Source of the DNA: CAZHTS01 sp964535315
GTDB lineage: Bacteria; Chloroflexota; Anaerolineae; Anaerolineales; Anaerolineaceae
Assembly (NCBI GenBank): GCA_964535315.1
Contig: CAZHTS010000012.1
Span: forward strand, 14,596 to 78,595
Reading direction: 5' to 3'
DNA length: 64,000 nt
In this document: positions 6,469 through 15,927 of the stretch, in pieces
Layout: every line of letters begins with the position of its first letter
How positions within the stretch are numbered: the stretch's first letter is position 1
Position numbers and translations under genes: made by a program
Notes under the pieces: generated by a model
Databases searched by the model: none
Seen by the model: the letters and a program-made list of their open reading frames with translations, nothing else
What the model was told of the DNA's origin: nothing

Positions 6469-8781
6469 GTGTTGGAAGCCTACTGTCTGAAATGCAAGAC
6501 CAAACGAGAAATTCAACAACCGGAGGCGGGCTTCAACGCGGCCGGGACGCCGGTCACGCGCGGTGTGTGCGCCGAATGCGGTTCGCGTTTATATCGCACG
6601 GGATACACGCCGGGGCACGAGGGCATGCAGTCACCGGGTAAGATTGCCGCCACGCGTAAGAACGGCAAACTGGTGATTGTCGAGTCGCCGGCCAAGGCGC
6701 GCACTGTGGCGCGCTTTCTGGGAAGGGGGTATACGGTCAAGGCTTCGGTCGGGCACGTACGTGATCTGTTGCGTTCAGAATTAGCGGTGGACGTCGAACA
6801 TGGTTTTGTGCCGAAGTATCGGGTGCCCAATGAAAAGCGGGCAGTCGTGAAAGAATTGAAGGAACTGGCGCGACACGCCGAAGAGATTTATCTGGCGACT
6901 GACCCCGATCGTGAGGGTGAGGCGATTGCCTGGCACCTGATGGAGGCGGTTGGCATGGAAGAGACGGCGACGCGGCGGGTGGTGTTTCACGAGATCACCC
7001 AGCCGGCAATCCAGGAGGCCTTTTCTCACCCGCGCCAGGTGAACATGGCGTTGGTGGATGCTCAACAGGGGCGGCGGGTGCTCGACCGGTTGGTAGGATA
7101 CAGCCTGAGCCCGTTGTTATGGGAAAAGGTGCGCAGCCGGCTTTCGGCGGGGCGGGTGCAGTCGGTGGCCTTGCGCCTGGTTTCGGAGCGGGAACAAGAG
7201 ATTGACGATTTCGTCCCCAAGGAATACTGGACGATTGCGGCCGAGTTCAAGCCAGAAGGCGGGCGGATGGGGTATGTGGCCCGCCTGGTGCGTCTGGATG
7301 ATGCCGACCTGGATTTGCCCGATGAAGCCAGCGTGCAGCCTTTGCTGGTCGATATGGAACAGGCGGCCTATCAGATTGCGCGCATCAAGCGCAGCGAACG
7401 CCGGCGCAAACCGGCGGCGCCGTTTATCACCAGCACCTTGCAGCAGGAGGCTTCGCGCCGCCTGGGATACACTGCCCGGCGCACGATGGCGCTGGCGCAG
7501 CAATTGTACGAGGGGCTGGATGTGGGCGAAGGCGGCAGCACCGGCCTGATCACCTATATGCGCACCGACTCGACCAACATTTCCGAACTGGCGCAGAACG
7601 AGGCGCGCCAGTATATCCAGCAGACGTATGGCAACGATTCTCTGCCGCCGGTAGCGCCGCAATATAAGACCCGCGCCGTGGGTGCACAGGAGGCGCACGA
7701 AGCCATCCGCCCCACCTCGGTGCTGCGTCTGCCAGAAAAGGTCAAGGCGCAGCTAACCGGCGATCAGTTCCGGTTATATCAGCTCATCTGGCAGCGTTTT
7801 GTCGCCTCGCAGATGGAAGCGGCGATATACGATACCCTCACGGTCGAGATTGTGGCCGAGACCGCTCTCCATCGCTACGGCCTGCGCGCTTCCGGTTCGA
7901 CGCTGCGTTTTTCCGGCTTTCTGGTGGTGTACGAAGAGAGCCAGGACGAAGATCAGAAACTCGGCGAGGAAGGGGAGTTGGTGCGTATCCCGGCCGGGTT
8001 GAGCGAAGGGCAGCGCCAGAAGCTGGTGCGCCTGATCCCTGAGCAGCACTTTACCCAGCCGCCGCCGCGTTATACCGAGGCTTCGCTGGTGCAGACGCTG
8101 GAAGAATACGGCATCGGGCGGCCTTCGACGTATGCGCCCATTCTGTCCACCATTCAAGAGCGCGGCTATGTGATACGAGAGAGCAAACGTCTCATGCCCA
8201 CGGAAACCGGGGTGTTGGTCAACAATTTGTTGGTGGAACATTTCCCCGAGATTGTGGACGTGCATTTTACCGCCCGCATGGAGGATGATCTGGACGAGGT
8301 GGCCAGCGGCAGCCGGTGCTGGGCGGATGTGGTCAGCGCTTTTTATGCCGAATTCGCGCCCCAGGTGCAGCGCGCCCAGGAATTGATCCCGACCACCAAG
8401 GCCGAATTGGAGAGAATCGGGCGAGCCTGCCCGGACTGCGGGCACGACCTGGTCATTCGCTGGGGGCGGTACGGTAAGTTCATCAGTTGCAGCAATTTCC
8501 CCACATGCCGGCATACCGAGCCCTGGCTGGAGAAGATCGGCGTCACCTGTCCGGAGGATGGCGGCGAGATGGTGCTGCGCAAGACGCGCAAGGGGCGTAT
8601 CTTCTACGGCTGCGCCAATTACCCACAGTGCGGGTTCACCTCGTGGAAGCGACCGCTGTCTAAACCCTGCCCGAAGTGCGGCGGTTTGCTGGTGGTGGCC
8701 AACAAGCGCGAGGCGCAGTGTATCAAGTGCCAGGAGATGTTCTTGCTGGAGCAGGTCGAGGCAGCCGCCGAACAGGCATAA
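6469..8781 (+). CDS. topA: DNA topoisomerase I with N-terminal zinc-ribbon fusion
   Basis: A 771-residue type IA topoisomerase that relaxes negative supercoils. Residues 1-50 form an extra four-cysteine ribbon (EAYCLKCKTKREI, then CAECGSRLYRTG) resembling DUF5679, an architecture I recall from Chloroflexi. The TOPRIM domain starts at KLVIVESPAKARTV (about residue 67) and contains DPDREGEA (145-152). The catalytic tyrosine is in ITYMRTDS (Y363). The C-terminus holds zinc-finger modules; the second has CPEDGG in place of CPxCGG, losing one ligand. The GTG at 6469 has TAGGAG (6455-6460) at 8 bases spacing and lies 11 bases after the upstream gene. Confidence 0.95.
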   Translation: MLEAYCLKCKTKREIQQPEAGFNAAGTPVTRGVCAECGSRLYRTGYTPGHEGMQSPGKIAATRKNGKLVIVESPAKARTVARFLGRGYTVKASVGHVRDLLRSELAVDVEHGFVPKYRVPNEKRAVVKELKELARHAEEIYLATDPDREGEAIAWHLMEAVGMEETATRRVVFHEITQPAIQEAFSHPRQVNMALVDAQQGRRVLDRLVGYSLSPLLWEKVRSRLSAGRVQSVALRLVSEREQEIDDFVPKEYWTIAAEFKPEGGRMGYVARLVRLDDADLDLPDEASVQPLLVDMEQAAYQIARIKRSERRRKPAAPFITSTLQQEASRRLGYTARRTMALAQQLYEGLDVGEGGSTGLITYMRTDSTNISELAQNEARQYIQQTYGNDSLPPVAPQYKTRAVGAQEAHEAIRPTSVLRLPEKVKAQLTGDQFRLYQLIWQRFVASQMEAAIYDTLTVEIVAETALHRYGLRASGSTLRFSGFLVVYEESQDEDQKLGEEGELVRIPAGLSEGQRQKLVRLIPEQHFTQPPPRYTEASLVQTLEEYGIGRPSTYAPILSTIQERGYVIRESKRLMPTETGVLVNNLLVEHFPEIVDVHFTARMEDDLDEVASGSRCWADVVSAFYAEFAPQVQRAQELIPTTKAELERIGRACPDCGHDLVIRWGRYGKFISCSNFPTCRHTEPWLEKIGVTCPEDGGEMVLRKTRKGRIFYGCANYPQCGFTSWKRPLSKPCPKCGGLLVVANKREAQCIKCQEMFLLEQVEAAAEQA

Positions 8782-8816
8782 AGCTTGCAACCAGAGAATT
8801 GATTGGCTCTTGTGTG

Positions 8817-8845
8817 TTGCGCTGTAGTGAAATATGTTCTAAAAT
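8817..8845 (+). promoter_or_regulatory. Candidate promoter for the 8909 membrane-protein gene
   Basis: TTGCGC (8817-8822) and TAAAAT (8840-8845) are separated by 17 bases, in the 127-base gap after topA. A transcript would start near 8852 and give a leader of about 57 bases with AGGAG before the start codon. Confidence 0.45.
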
Positions 8846-8908
8846 AATCTAGATATTCGAAGATAGCAATCGCTTGAGGTTACCCTGTCGTCCAGTAGGA
8901 GCAAAATC

Positions 8909-9982
8909 ATGAAAATTCTCGATGTATTGAAAAAACCGGTGGTAGTTTTTGTCTTGGGGTTCATCCTCGGGCTGATTATCGGTTTGCCGGTGCTCGGCTG
9001 GGGGCTGATGCCTGTGCAATGGAAAAACGCCGCCGCCCAACATTTGCGGGAAGATGCTCAGCAAGACTACCTGCGTATGACGATCGATTCGTACCTGCGC
9101 AACAAGGATAAGGCCCTGGCGTTGATGCGCTGGCAGGAATTGGGCCCCAATGCGCCGGCTGTGCTTGAAGCGGTGAAGAAAACCCCCAGGAGCCTGAGCG
9201 CCAAGGATGTCGAGAAGTTTGCCACCCTGGTGGGCGCTCCGGCCCCGGCCCCGGCCGGGGAAGCCACGGCGCAGCCAGCTCAGCCGGGTGAGACGCCGGC
9301 GGCGACAGAGGCCGCTCCGGCGGGCGGCGGTTTCCTGGACGGCATCGTCTCCTCCTTGCCCATGTTGGCGCTGGTGTGCGTGCTGGTGCTGGTCGTGGTG
9401 GCGGCGTTGGTCTACCTGCTGGTGCTGTCGCCCCGGCGCAAGAAGGGGAGCGGGGCATTGGGCGCTTCGGGCGGTACCCGCGCGGCTGCGGCGGCGCAGG
9501 AAGCCAATCGGACGGCCGAAAAGACCGATTATGTGGAACAGGGCCACGAACCCCCGGTGGCGCAGTTCATGACCACCTACGTTTCCGGCGACGACCTGTA
9601 CGACGAGTCCTTCAGCATTGATTCGCCCGGCGGTGAATTCCTGGGCGAGTGCGGTGTGGGCATCTCCGAGACGATCGGGGTGGGTGAGAAGAAGGTAACC
9701 GCCTTCGAAGTCTGGTTGTTCGATAAAAACGATATCCAGACGGTGACCAAGGTGTTGATGAGCGAGCACGCCTTTAACGATCCCAACATGCAGAGCCGGT
9801 TGGCGTCGAAGGGTGAACCGGTGGCGATTGACCCCGGCAAGACGGTGGTGCTCGAGACAGCCACGCTGCAAATGGTGGCGCGGGTGGTGGATATGACCTA
9901 CGGTAAGAGCGCTTTGCCGGCCAGCAGTTTCTTCGATCGCATGACGCTCGAACTGGCGATCTGGCAGCGCCCGCAAGAATAG
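8909..9982 (+). CDS. Two-helix membrane protein of unknown function
   Basis: A 357-residue protein with no recognised family. One hydrophobic helix lies near the N-terminus (about 10-34, VVVFVLGFILGLIIGLPVLG). A charged, helical extracytoplasmic segment follows, then an Ala/Pro/Glu-rich linker (about 110-140) and a second helix (about 150-172). The C-terminal 150 residues form a soluble domain with regular beta-type patterns (FEVWLFDKNDIQTVTK, LETATLQMVARVVDM). Architecture suggests two anchors with both termini on the same side. AGGAG precedes the ATG. It has its own candidate promoter and terminator, so it is probably monocistronic. Confidence 0.85.
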   Translation: MKILDVLKKPVVVFVLGFILGLIIGLPVLGWGLMPVQWKNAAAQHLREDAQQDYLRMTIDSYLRNKDKALALMRWQELGPNAPAVLEAVKKTPRSLSAKDVEKFATLVGAPAPAPAGEATAQPAQPGETPAATEAAPAGGGFLDGIVSSLPMLALVCVLVLVVVAALVYLLVLSPRRKKGSGALGASGGTRAAAAAQEANRTAEKTDYVEQGHEPPVAQFMTTYVSGDDLYDESFSIDSPGGEFLGECGVGISETIGVGEKKVTAFEVWLFDKNDIQTVTKVLMSEHAFNDPNMQSRLASKGEPVAIDPGKTVVLETATLQMVARVVDMTYGKSALPASSFFDRMTLELAIWQRPQE

Positions 9983-10000
9983 CCGGTGCCTGAGAAAGTA

Positions 10001-10041
10001 ACGGAGGGTTCTCGCTCTGACGAGAACCCTCCGTTTTTTTT
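10001..10041 (+). terminator. Rho-independent terminator between converging genes
   Basis: A 14-bp perfect stem, ACGGAGGGTTCTCG with CGAGAACCCTCCGT, and a 6-base loop are followed by a run of eight Ts on the plus strand. It ends the 8909 gene. The minus side lacks a T run, so termination of greA transcripts here would be weaker. Confidence 0.9.
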
Positions 10042-10042
10042 G

Positions 10043-10510
10043 TTACTTGATTTCGATGATCTTGAGGGTGATCGTTCCGCCGGGGGTTTCGGCGGTCACT
10101 TCATCGCCGACGCGGTGACCGATCAGGGCCTTGCCGATGGGCGATTCGTGCGAAATACGCCCCTTGCGGGGGTCAGCCTCTTTGGGGCCGACCAGGTAGT
10201 ACGTTTCAGGTGGAAAATTGTCCTCCTGAATGGTAATGTTGGAACCGATGCCGACTTCGTCGCGATCCTGGGGCATTTCATCGATGATCACGGCGTTGCG
10301 CAGTGTGGCTTCCAGTTCTTGAATGCGTCCTTCCAGGAAGCCCTGATCCTCCTTGGCGGCGGTGTAATCGGCGTTTTCCGACAGGTCGCCCTGTTGGATG
10401 GCGGCGCGCAGACGTTCGGCCAGCGCCTGGCGCATGGGGCCTTTTAATTCTTCCAGTTCTTGAGCCAGGCGTTCGGCGCCTTCGGCGGTAAGATATTGAG
10501 CATCACTCAT
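10043..10510 (-). CDS. greA: Transcription elongation factor GreA
   Basis: A 155-residue factor that stimulates RNA cleavage by backtracked RNA polymerase. The N-terminal coiled coil carries the conserved GDLSENADYTAAKEDQ at its tip, with the two acidic residues needed for cleavage. The C-terminal globular domain has ISHESPIGKALIGHRVGDEV. Length is normal. A GGGAG sequence precedes the ATG at 10510. It is downstream of dgt on the same strand with a 71-base gap. Confidence 0.97.
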   Translation of the reverse strand: MSDAQYLTAEGAERLAQELEELKGPMRQALAERLRAAIQQGDLSENADYTAAKEDQGFLEGRIQELEATLRNAVIIDEMPQDRDEVGIGSNITIQEDNFPPETYYLVGPKEADPRKGRISHESPIGKALIGHRVGDEVTAETPGGTITLKIIEIK

Positions 10511-10581
10511 AGCAAACTCCCTATTCCGATAAATTCAACAGAAGTCTACGTGGGCAGGAGATATCCGCGCCACGCAAAATC

Positions 10582-11733
<1,152 letters not shown>

Positions 11734-11748
11734 GCTTTCCTCCTGCAA

Positions 11749-12546
11749 TTACAGGGTCTGACAGATCCTGGTTCCAGGGGCGGCGCCCAGCAATGCCTGT
11801 TCGAGCAGGCCGGGTTGGGTGGCTGAAAAAATGAGCGCCTCCAGACCAGGGATGCGCTGGACGAGTTCCAGCATATCGTCTACTTTTTGCGCCATGCCGC
11901 CGGTAACGTCGACGGCAAGCGCCCCGCCGACGCTGGCAGAGTGGCGCAGGTCGCTGGCGGGGGTGATGAGGGGGAGCAGCTGCGTGCAGGTGGGAAAATC
12001 GGCCCACACGCCGCTTTCGAGGCCGGCCAGCAGGATGCGTTCGGGCTGTAATGGCGCAGCCAGGTAACGGAAAAGGGTCTCGGTCGAGAGAATTGTCCCG
12101 CCGCGCCGGGTGTCGAAAGCCACGTCGCCATAAACCAGCGGCACCAGGCCGGCCTGCAGGGCGGCCTGCAATGGGCGCAGATCCCATTCGGCGATCTCGC
12201 CATCGGCAGCCAGGGCGGCGGCGGAAGGCGGAAAGGCGACCACAGGCAGACCGGCGGCGCACAACGCCTCCAGGACGATTTGATTGAGGGCGCGCGCCTC
12301 CTGCCAGACTTCGGCGAACCCGAGCCACTGTTCGGGACTGTGCACGCCCTGGCGGGTGCCGTGTTTTTTCCCGGCCACGTGGCCGAAGGAACCGGAGCCA
12401 TGCCCGATGAGTAATTGCAGGTCAGGAGCGGCGCGGCGGGCACGCTGGATTTCGTCCGCCAGGCGCGCCAGGGTGGCGGTGGCCGGGGTGTGGGGCCGGG
12501 TTTTGTCGGTGATGAGCGATCCGCCCAGTTTGAGAAAGACGAGCAC
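11749..12546 (-). CDS. Isopentenyl phosphate kinase
   Basis: A 265-residue amino-acid-kinase-fold enzyme that phosphorylates isopentenyl phosphate to isopentenyl diphosphate, the last step of the archaeal-type mevalonate pathway. LKLGGSLITDK at the N-terminus and GHGSGSFGH (48-56), with catalytic His at 56, are diagnostic. The C-terminal VDVTGGMAQKVDDM is also typical. The start is a GTG, 2 bases after the mevalonate kinase stop, so the two are coupled. Bacterial IPKs are known in Chloroflexi. A phosphomevalonate decarboxylase would be needed to complete the route and is not in the window. Confidence 0.92.
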   Translation of the reverse strand: MLVFLKLGGSLITDKTRPHTPATATLARLADEIQRARRAAPDLQLLIGHGSGSFGHVAGKKHGTRQGVHSPEQWLGFAEVWQEARALNQIVLEALCAAGLPVVAFPPSAAALAADGEIAEWDLRPLQAALQAGLVPLVYGDVAFDTRRGGTILSTETLFRYLAAPLQPERILLAGLESGVWADFPTCTQLLPLITPASDLRHSASVGGALAVDVTGGMAQKVDDMLELVQRIPGLEALIFSATQPGLLEQALLGAAPGTRICQTL

Positions 12547-12548
12547 GG

Positions 12549-13502
12549 TTACTCCTGTGTGGGTTGCAGGTGGGTGATGATAGTGCGGGTGGCGCCGGCC
12601 TGTTGCAGAGCGGCGGCAATTTGCTGCGCCTGCTCGTCCGCAGCCAGGGCGATCAGGTTGCCGCCGCCGCCGGCGCCGGAAAGCTTGGCCCCCAGTGCGC
12701 CGGCCTGCCTGGCGGCGCAGGTCAGGGCGTCGAGCTCGGGGCAGGAAACACCCATGTCTTGCAGCAGGCGGTGATTTTCATCCATGAGCGGGCCGAGGCC
12801 GTGCGGGTCACGCTCTTCGATGATGCGGCGCGCCTGTTGGACAATCTGACCGATGGCGGCAAAGCGCTGCTCGTAAGCCGTGGCATCGGCCTGCCAGCGC
12901 TGGCGTACGCCGGAGACTACTTCACGGGTGGTGCTCTTGACGCCGGTATCGGCGATGACCAGGGTGAACGGTCGGGCGATGTGCAACAGTTCGTGAGGTT
13001 GGCCGCGCACGAAGTATACCGGCCGGGCATAGGTGACGACGGTGTTGTCGATGCCGGATGGCGTGCCGTGGTGGCGTTTTTCTACCTGATAGGCCAGGGC
13101 CGAGACCTGCTCATTGGACAGGGAATGGCCGAGAAACGCGGCGAGGGCGCGAATGAGCGCCACCGAAACGGCTGCCCCCGACCCCAGACCGGCGGCGACC
13201 GGGATGGTGGCGTGGATGTGAATTTTCAGAGCGGGGAGGCGATCGTATCCCAGCATCTGGCGTACGCCTTCGATGGCGATTACCAGCGGATCGTTGCCGT
13301 CGAGGGTATCAAGCGCGGCGTGCAGTTCGATATCCGGCGCGTCGATCTGTATTGCGCAGGGCGGGGCGAGCGGGTTGGCCTGCACCACGGCGCGGGCCTG
13401 CACCTGGTGTACCGGGGCGGCGATGGCAGGTTGGCCGTATACGGCGGCGTGCTCGCCAAACAAGATGATTTTTCCGGGGGCCGAGGCGCTGACGGCGGGC
13501 AT
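12549..13502 (-). CDS. Mevalonate kinase
   Basis: A 317-residue GHMP kinase that makes 5-phosphomevalonate. The N-terminal SASAPGKIILFGEHAAVYG, the nucleotide loop PVAAGLGSGAA (101-111), the GIDN motif (150-153, likely base D152) and the C-terminal KLSGAGGGGN match mevalonate kinases. Together with IPK it points to the mevalonate pathway for isoprenoids rather than only the MEP route. It lies 8 bases after the prenyltransferase gene. No strong ribosome binding site is visible, suggesting coupled translation. Confidence 0.93.
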   Translation of the reverse strand: MPAVSASAPGKIILFGEHAAVYGQPAIAAPVHQVQARAVVQANPLAPPCAIQIDAPDIELHAALDTLDGNDPLVIAIEGVRQMLGYDRLPALKIHIHATIPVAAGLGSGAAVSVALIRALAAFLGHSLSNEQVSALAYQVEKRHHGTPSGIDNTVVTYARPVYFVRGQPHELLHIARPFTLVIADTGVKSTTREVVSGVRQRWQADATAYEQRFAAIGQIVQQARRIIEERDPHGLGPLMDENHRLLQDMGVSCPELDALTCAARQAGALGAKLSGAGGGGNLIALAADEQAQQIAAALQQAGATRTIITHLQPTQE

Positions 13503-13510
13503 AGCAGACG

Positions 13511-14380
13511 TCAGGAAAGGTAGAAAATAACGAGAATGGCCAGGCCGTACAACACGGCGGTGATTTGCAATGGACGGTCGGTGAGCACCAGTTCTTCGGG
13601 GGCGCCGCCTTCCTGTTTGATTTGAATGAGGTATAACCAGCGCATGATGGCGTACAGAACGAACGGTACGGTCAGCATCATGGCGTGGTTGGCCGGCAGG
13701 TTGGGGGCCGAGAAGGTGTACAGACTGTAGGCGATGATGGTGGCGCTGGAGGCGATGGTGATCAACTGGTCGAGGAAGGGGATGGAGTAGCCTTCCAGGA
13801 CGCGGCGGTGCGAATTGGCGCCTTCAGCCAGCAGGGTCAGTTCGGCGCGCCGTTTGCCAAAACCGATGAACAGCGCCAGCAGGGTGGTGACGACGTACAA
13901 CCAGGGGGAGAAGCGTTCGACCTGGATGACGCTGACGCCGGCGGCAACGCGCAAGACGAAGTCGGCGGCGATGACCAACACATCGACCAGCGGGATGTGC
14001 TTGAGCCATTTCGAGTAGGCCAGGTTGAGGACGAAGTACCCGGCTGAAATCCAGAAGAAGCCCGGCGAGAGATAATAGGAGAGTGGCAGGTCGATGAGCA
14101 GGATGACGGCGGCGGCGATGATGGCGGCCGGGACGGGTAATTGCCCCGATGCGATGGGCCGTTTGCACTTGCGCGGGTGTTTGCGGTCGGCCTCCACGTC
14201 GGCGATGTCGTTAATGATGTAGACTGTGCCGGTGAGCAGGCAGAACAGGAAGAAGCCGATGGTCGAGCGGAGCAAGGCTTCGGGGTGGGTGAGCTGGCGA
14301 TCAAAGATCAACGGTGCCAGGACAAAAGCATTTTTTGTCCATTGACGAGGGCGCATTGTTTTAATCAGAGCTTTAATCAT
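13511..14380 (-). CDS. UbiA-family prenyltransferase, similar to decaprenyl-phosphate phosphoribosyltransferase
   Basis: A 289-residue multi-helix membrane protein. The first Asp-rich motif is NDIADVEAD followed by RKHPRKCKRPIASG; MRPRQWTKNAFVLAPL at the N-terminus is typical of the branch that attaches phosphoribose to polyprenyl phosphate (Rv3806c type). A second motif is less clear. If so, it makes a lipid-linked pentose donor for cell-surface glycans, which would suit the glycan cluster downstream. The ATG at 14380 has no ribosome binding site, but TATCAT ends 6 bases before it, suggesting a leaderless message. A TTG at 14398 is possible but would lie upstream of this -10 box. Confidence 0.85.
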   Translation of the reverse strand: MIKALIKTMRPRQWTKNAFVLAPLIFDRQLTHPEALLRSTIGFFLFCLLTGTVYIINDIADVEADRKHPRKCKRPIASGQLPVPAAIIAAAVILLIDLPLSYYLSPGFFWISAGYFVLNLAYSKWLKHIPLVDVLVIAADFVLRVAAGVSVIQVERFSPWLYVVTTLLALFIGFGKRRAELTLLAEGANSHRRVLEGYSIPFLDQLITIASSATIIAYSLYTFSAPNLPANHAMMLTVPFVLYAIMRWLYLIQIKQEGGAPEELVLTDRPLQITAVLYGLAILVIFYLS

Positions 14381-14386
14381 GGGGTT

Positions 14387-14392
14387 ATGATA
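14387..14392 (-). promoter_or_regulatory. Leaderless -10 box for the UbiA-family operon
   Basis: TATCAT on the minus strand lies exactly 6 bases before the ATG at 14380, placing transcription start at or next to the start codon. No clear -35 and no Shine-Dalgarno are seen. Confidence 0.5.
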
Positions 14393-14414
14393 ACACAACC
14401 TGGAAAAGAAAAAG

Positions 14415-14420
14415 TAAAAT
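14415..14420 (+). promoter_or_regulatory. Leaderless -10 box for tlyA
   Basis: TAAAAT lies exactly 6 bases before the tlyA ATG, mirroring the divergent UbiA-family promoter. No Shine-Dalgarno sequence is close enough to serve tlyA. Confidence 0.5.
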
Positions 14421-14426
14421 TAGCGC

Positions 14427-15224
14427 ATGCAAAAGATACGTCTGGATGTACTTCTTACCGAACGCGGGCTGGCCGAGAGCCGCAATCAGGCGCAGCGCCT
14501 GGTGATGGCCGGGCAGGTGCGCGTGGACGGGCAGGTGGAACTCAAGCCGGCGACCAAAGTCGGGGTAGAGTCTGCTGTGGTTGTGGAGCAGGGGCCGCGT
14601 TTTGTCTCGCGCGGCGGCGAAAAACTGGAAGGGGCGCTGCTGGCCTTTGGTCTGACCGACCTGAGCGGGCGGGTGTGTGTGGATGTGGGCGCTTCGACCG
14701 GCGGCTTTACCGACTGCCTGTTGCAGTATGGAGCGCCGCGGGTGTATGCGGTCGATGTCGGTTACGGCATCCTGCACTGGAAGCTGCGCAACGATGAGCG
14801 CGTGGTGGTGATGGAACGTTGCAACGCCCGTTACGTGAACGCCTTTCCCGAGCCGGTTTCGCTGATCACCATCGATGCCTCGTTTATCTCGCTGCGCATT
14901 CTCCTGCCGGTGGTGCGCAGCTGGCTGGCGGCGCAAGGCGGGCAGGTGGTGGCGTTGATCAAGCCGCAGTTCGAGGCCGGGCGCGAGGACGTGGCGCGCG
15001 GCGAGGGGGTGATTCGTAACCCGGCGATCCATCGCCAGGTGTTGATCGACGTGCTGTCTTTTGTGGAGCAGGAGGGGTTTACCGTGTTGGGTCTGGTGCG
15101 TTCTTCGCTACAGGGGCCAAAGGGCAACACCGAGTTCCTGGTCTGGCTGGGGTATCCGCCGGGTGAGGGCATTGATTGGAATGCACGCCTGGATGTGGTT
15201 GTCTCGCCCGAAGAAGGGGTATAA
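14427..15224 (+). CDS. tlyA: TlyA family rRNA (cytidine-2'-O)-methyltransferase
   Basis: A 265-residue protein with an N-terminal S4 RNA-binding domain (about 1-60, RLDVLLTERGLAESRNQAQR) and a FtsJ-like methyltransferase domain. The SAM site is VCVDVGASTGGFTDCLLQ, and DVGYGILHWKLRND follows. TlyA 2'-O-methylates 16S and 23S rRNA, which in mycobacteria is needed for capreomycin binding; the haemolysin label is historical. Length and domain order are normal. Its start appears leaderless. Confidence 0.94.
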   Translation: MQKIRLDVLLTERGLAESRNQAQRLVMAGQVRVDGQVELKPATKVGVESAVVVEQGPRFVSRGGEKLEGALLAFGLTDLSGRVCVDVGASTGGFTDCLLQYGAPRVYAVDVGYGILHWKLRNDERVVVMERCNARYVNAFPEPVSLITIDASFISLRILLPVVRSWLAAQGGQVVALIKPQFEAGREDVARGEGVIRNPAIHRQVLIDVLSFVEQEGFTVLGLVRSSLQGPKGNTEFLVWLGYPPGEGIDWNARLDVVVSPEEGV

Positions 15225-15250
15225 AATAAAAAGCAAACAAGGAGCGGAAC

Positions 15251-15874
15251 ATGAGCGGATATGTACAGAGCCTGTTGAGTGAACACGAACAAATCGAACT
15301 GGCTGCCCGCCAGCACTGGCTGGTATTGTTTGGGTCGATTTTGATGGAGATCATCTTAATCCTGGTGGTGCTGGTGGGTTCGATTGCGTTGACCTGGGTG
15401 ACTCCGTACGCTTTCCTGGGGCTGCTTTTGCTGTTGATCCCGGTGATCAGCATGGTGCGCGATATTTTGATCTGGCGCAACCGCCAGTACATCGTCACCA
15501 ACCGGCGGGTCGTGCAGATTGCCGGGGTGTTCAACAAGAGCGTGATCGACTCGTCGTTGGAGAAAGTGAACGATGTAAAGATGGAGCAATCGGCGTTGGG
15601 GCGCATGCTGGATTACGGCGACATCCAGATTCTGACCGCCAGCGAACTGGGGGTGAACCGTTTTGCCATGATTGGGGCGCCGATCCGGTTTAAGACGGCG
15701 ATGCTGAACGCCAAAGAGGCGATGGGCATGGACGAAGATCACCCTGGGCGGGGGGGTGTGCAGCGAGACGATGTGCCGGCGTTGATCGAAGCGCTGGACG
15801 TATTGCGCCAGAAAGGGGTATTGAGCGCCCAGGAGTTTGCTCAGAAAAAAGCGGAACTGCTCAAGCGCATGTAG
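15251..15874 (+). CDS. PH-domain (DUF304) membrane protein with SHOCT tail
   Basis: A 207-residue protein. Two hydrophobic helices (about 24-48 and 50-70) are followed by a bacterial PH-like domain (WRNRQYIVTNRRVVQIAGVF, then SSLEKVNDVKMEQSALGRMLDYGDIQI), the usual DUF304 arrangement. The last 30 residues, IEALDVLRQKGVLSAQEFAQ onward, form a SHOCT motif, a short oligomerisation element. Function is unknown. AAGGAGCGG precedes the ATG, and a terminator follows, so the unit is probably short. Confidence 0.85.
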   Translation: MSGYVQSLLSEHEQIELAARQHWLVLFGSILMEIILILVVLVGSIALTWVTPYAFLGLLLLLIPVISMVRDILIWRNRQYIVTNRRVVQIAGVFNKSVIDSSLEKVNDVKMEQSALGRMLDYGDIQILTASELGVNRFAMIGAPIRFKTAMLNAKEAMGMDEDHPGRGGVQRDDVPALIEALDVLRQKGVLSAQEFAQKKAELLKRM

Positions 15875-15896
15875 CCGTGCGGACAGAAATTCCCTG

Positions 15897-15927
15897 ATTG
15901 CCCTCGATCTTATCGAGGGCAATTTTT
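15897..15927 (+). terminator. Rho-independent terminator of the 15251 gene
   Basis: TTGCCCTCGAT (15898-15908) pairs with ATCGAGGGCAA (15912-15922) around a 3-base loop, followed by five Ts. The last T is also the final base of the opposing acyltransferase stop codon, so the converging genes are packed to the limit. Confidence 0.85.
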
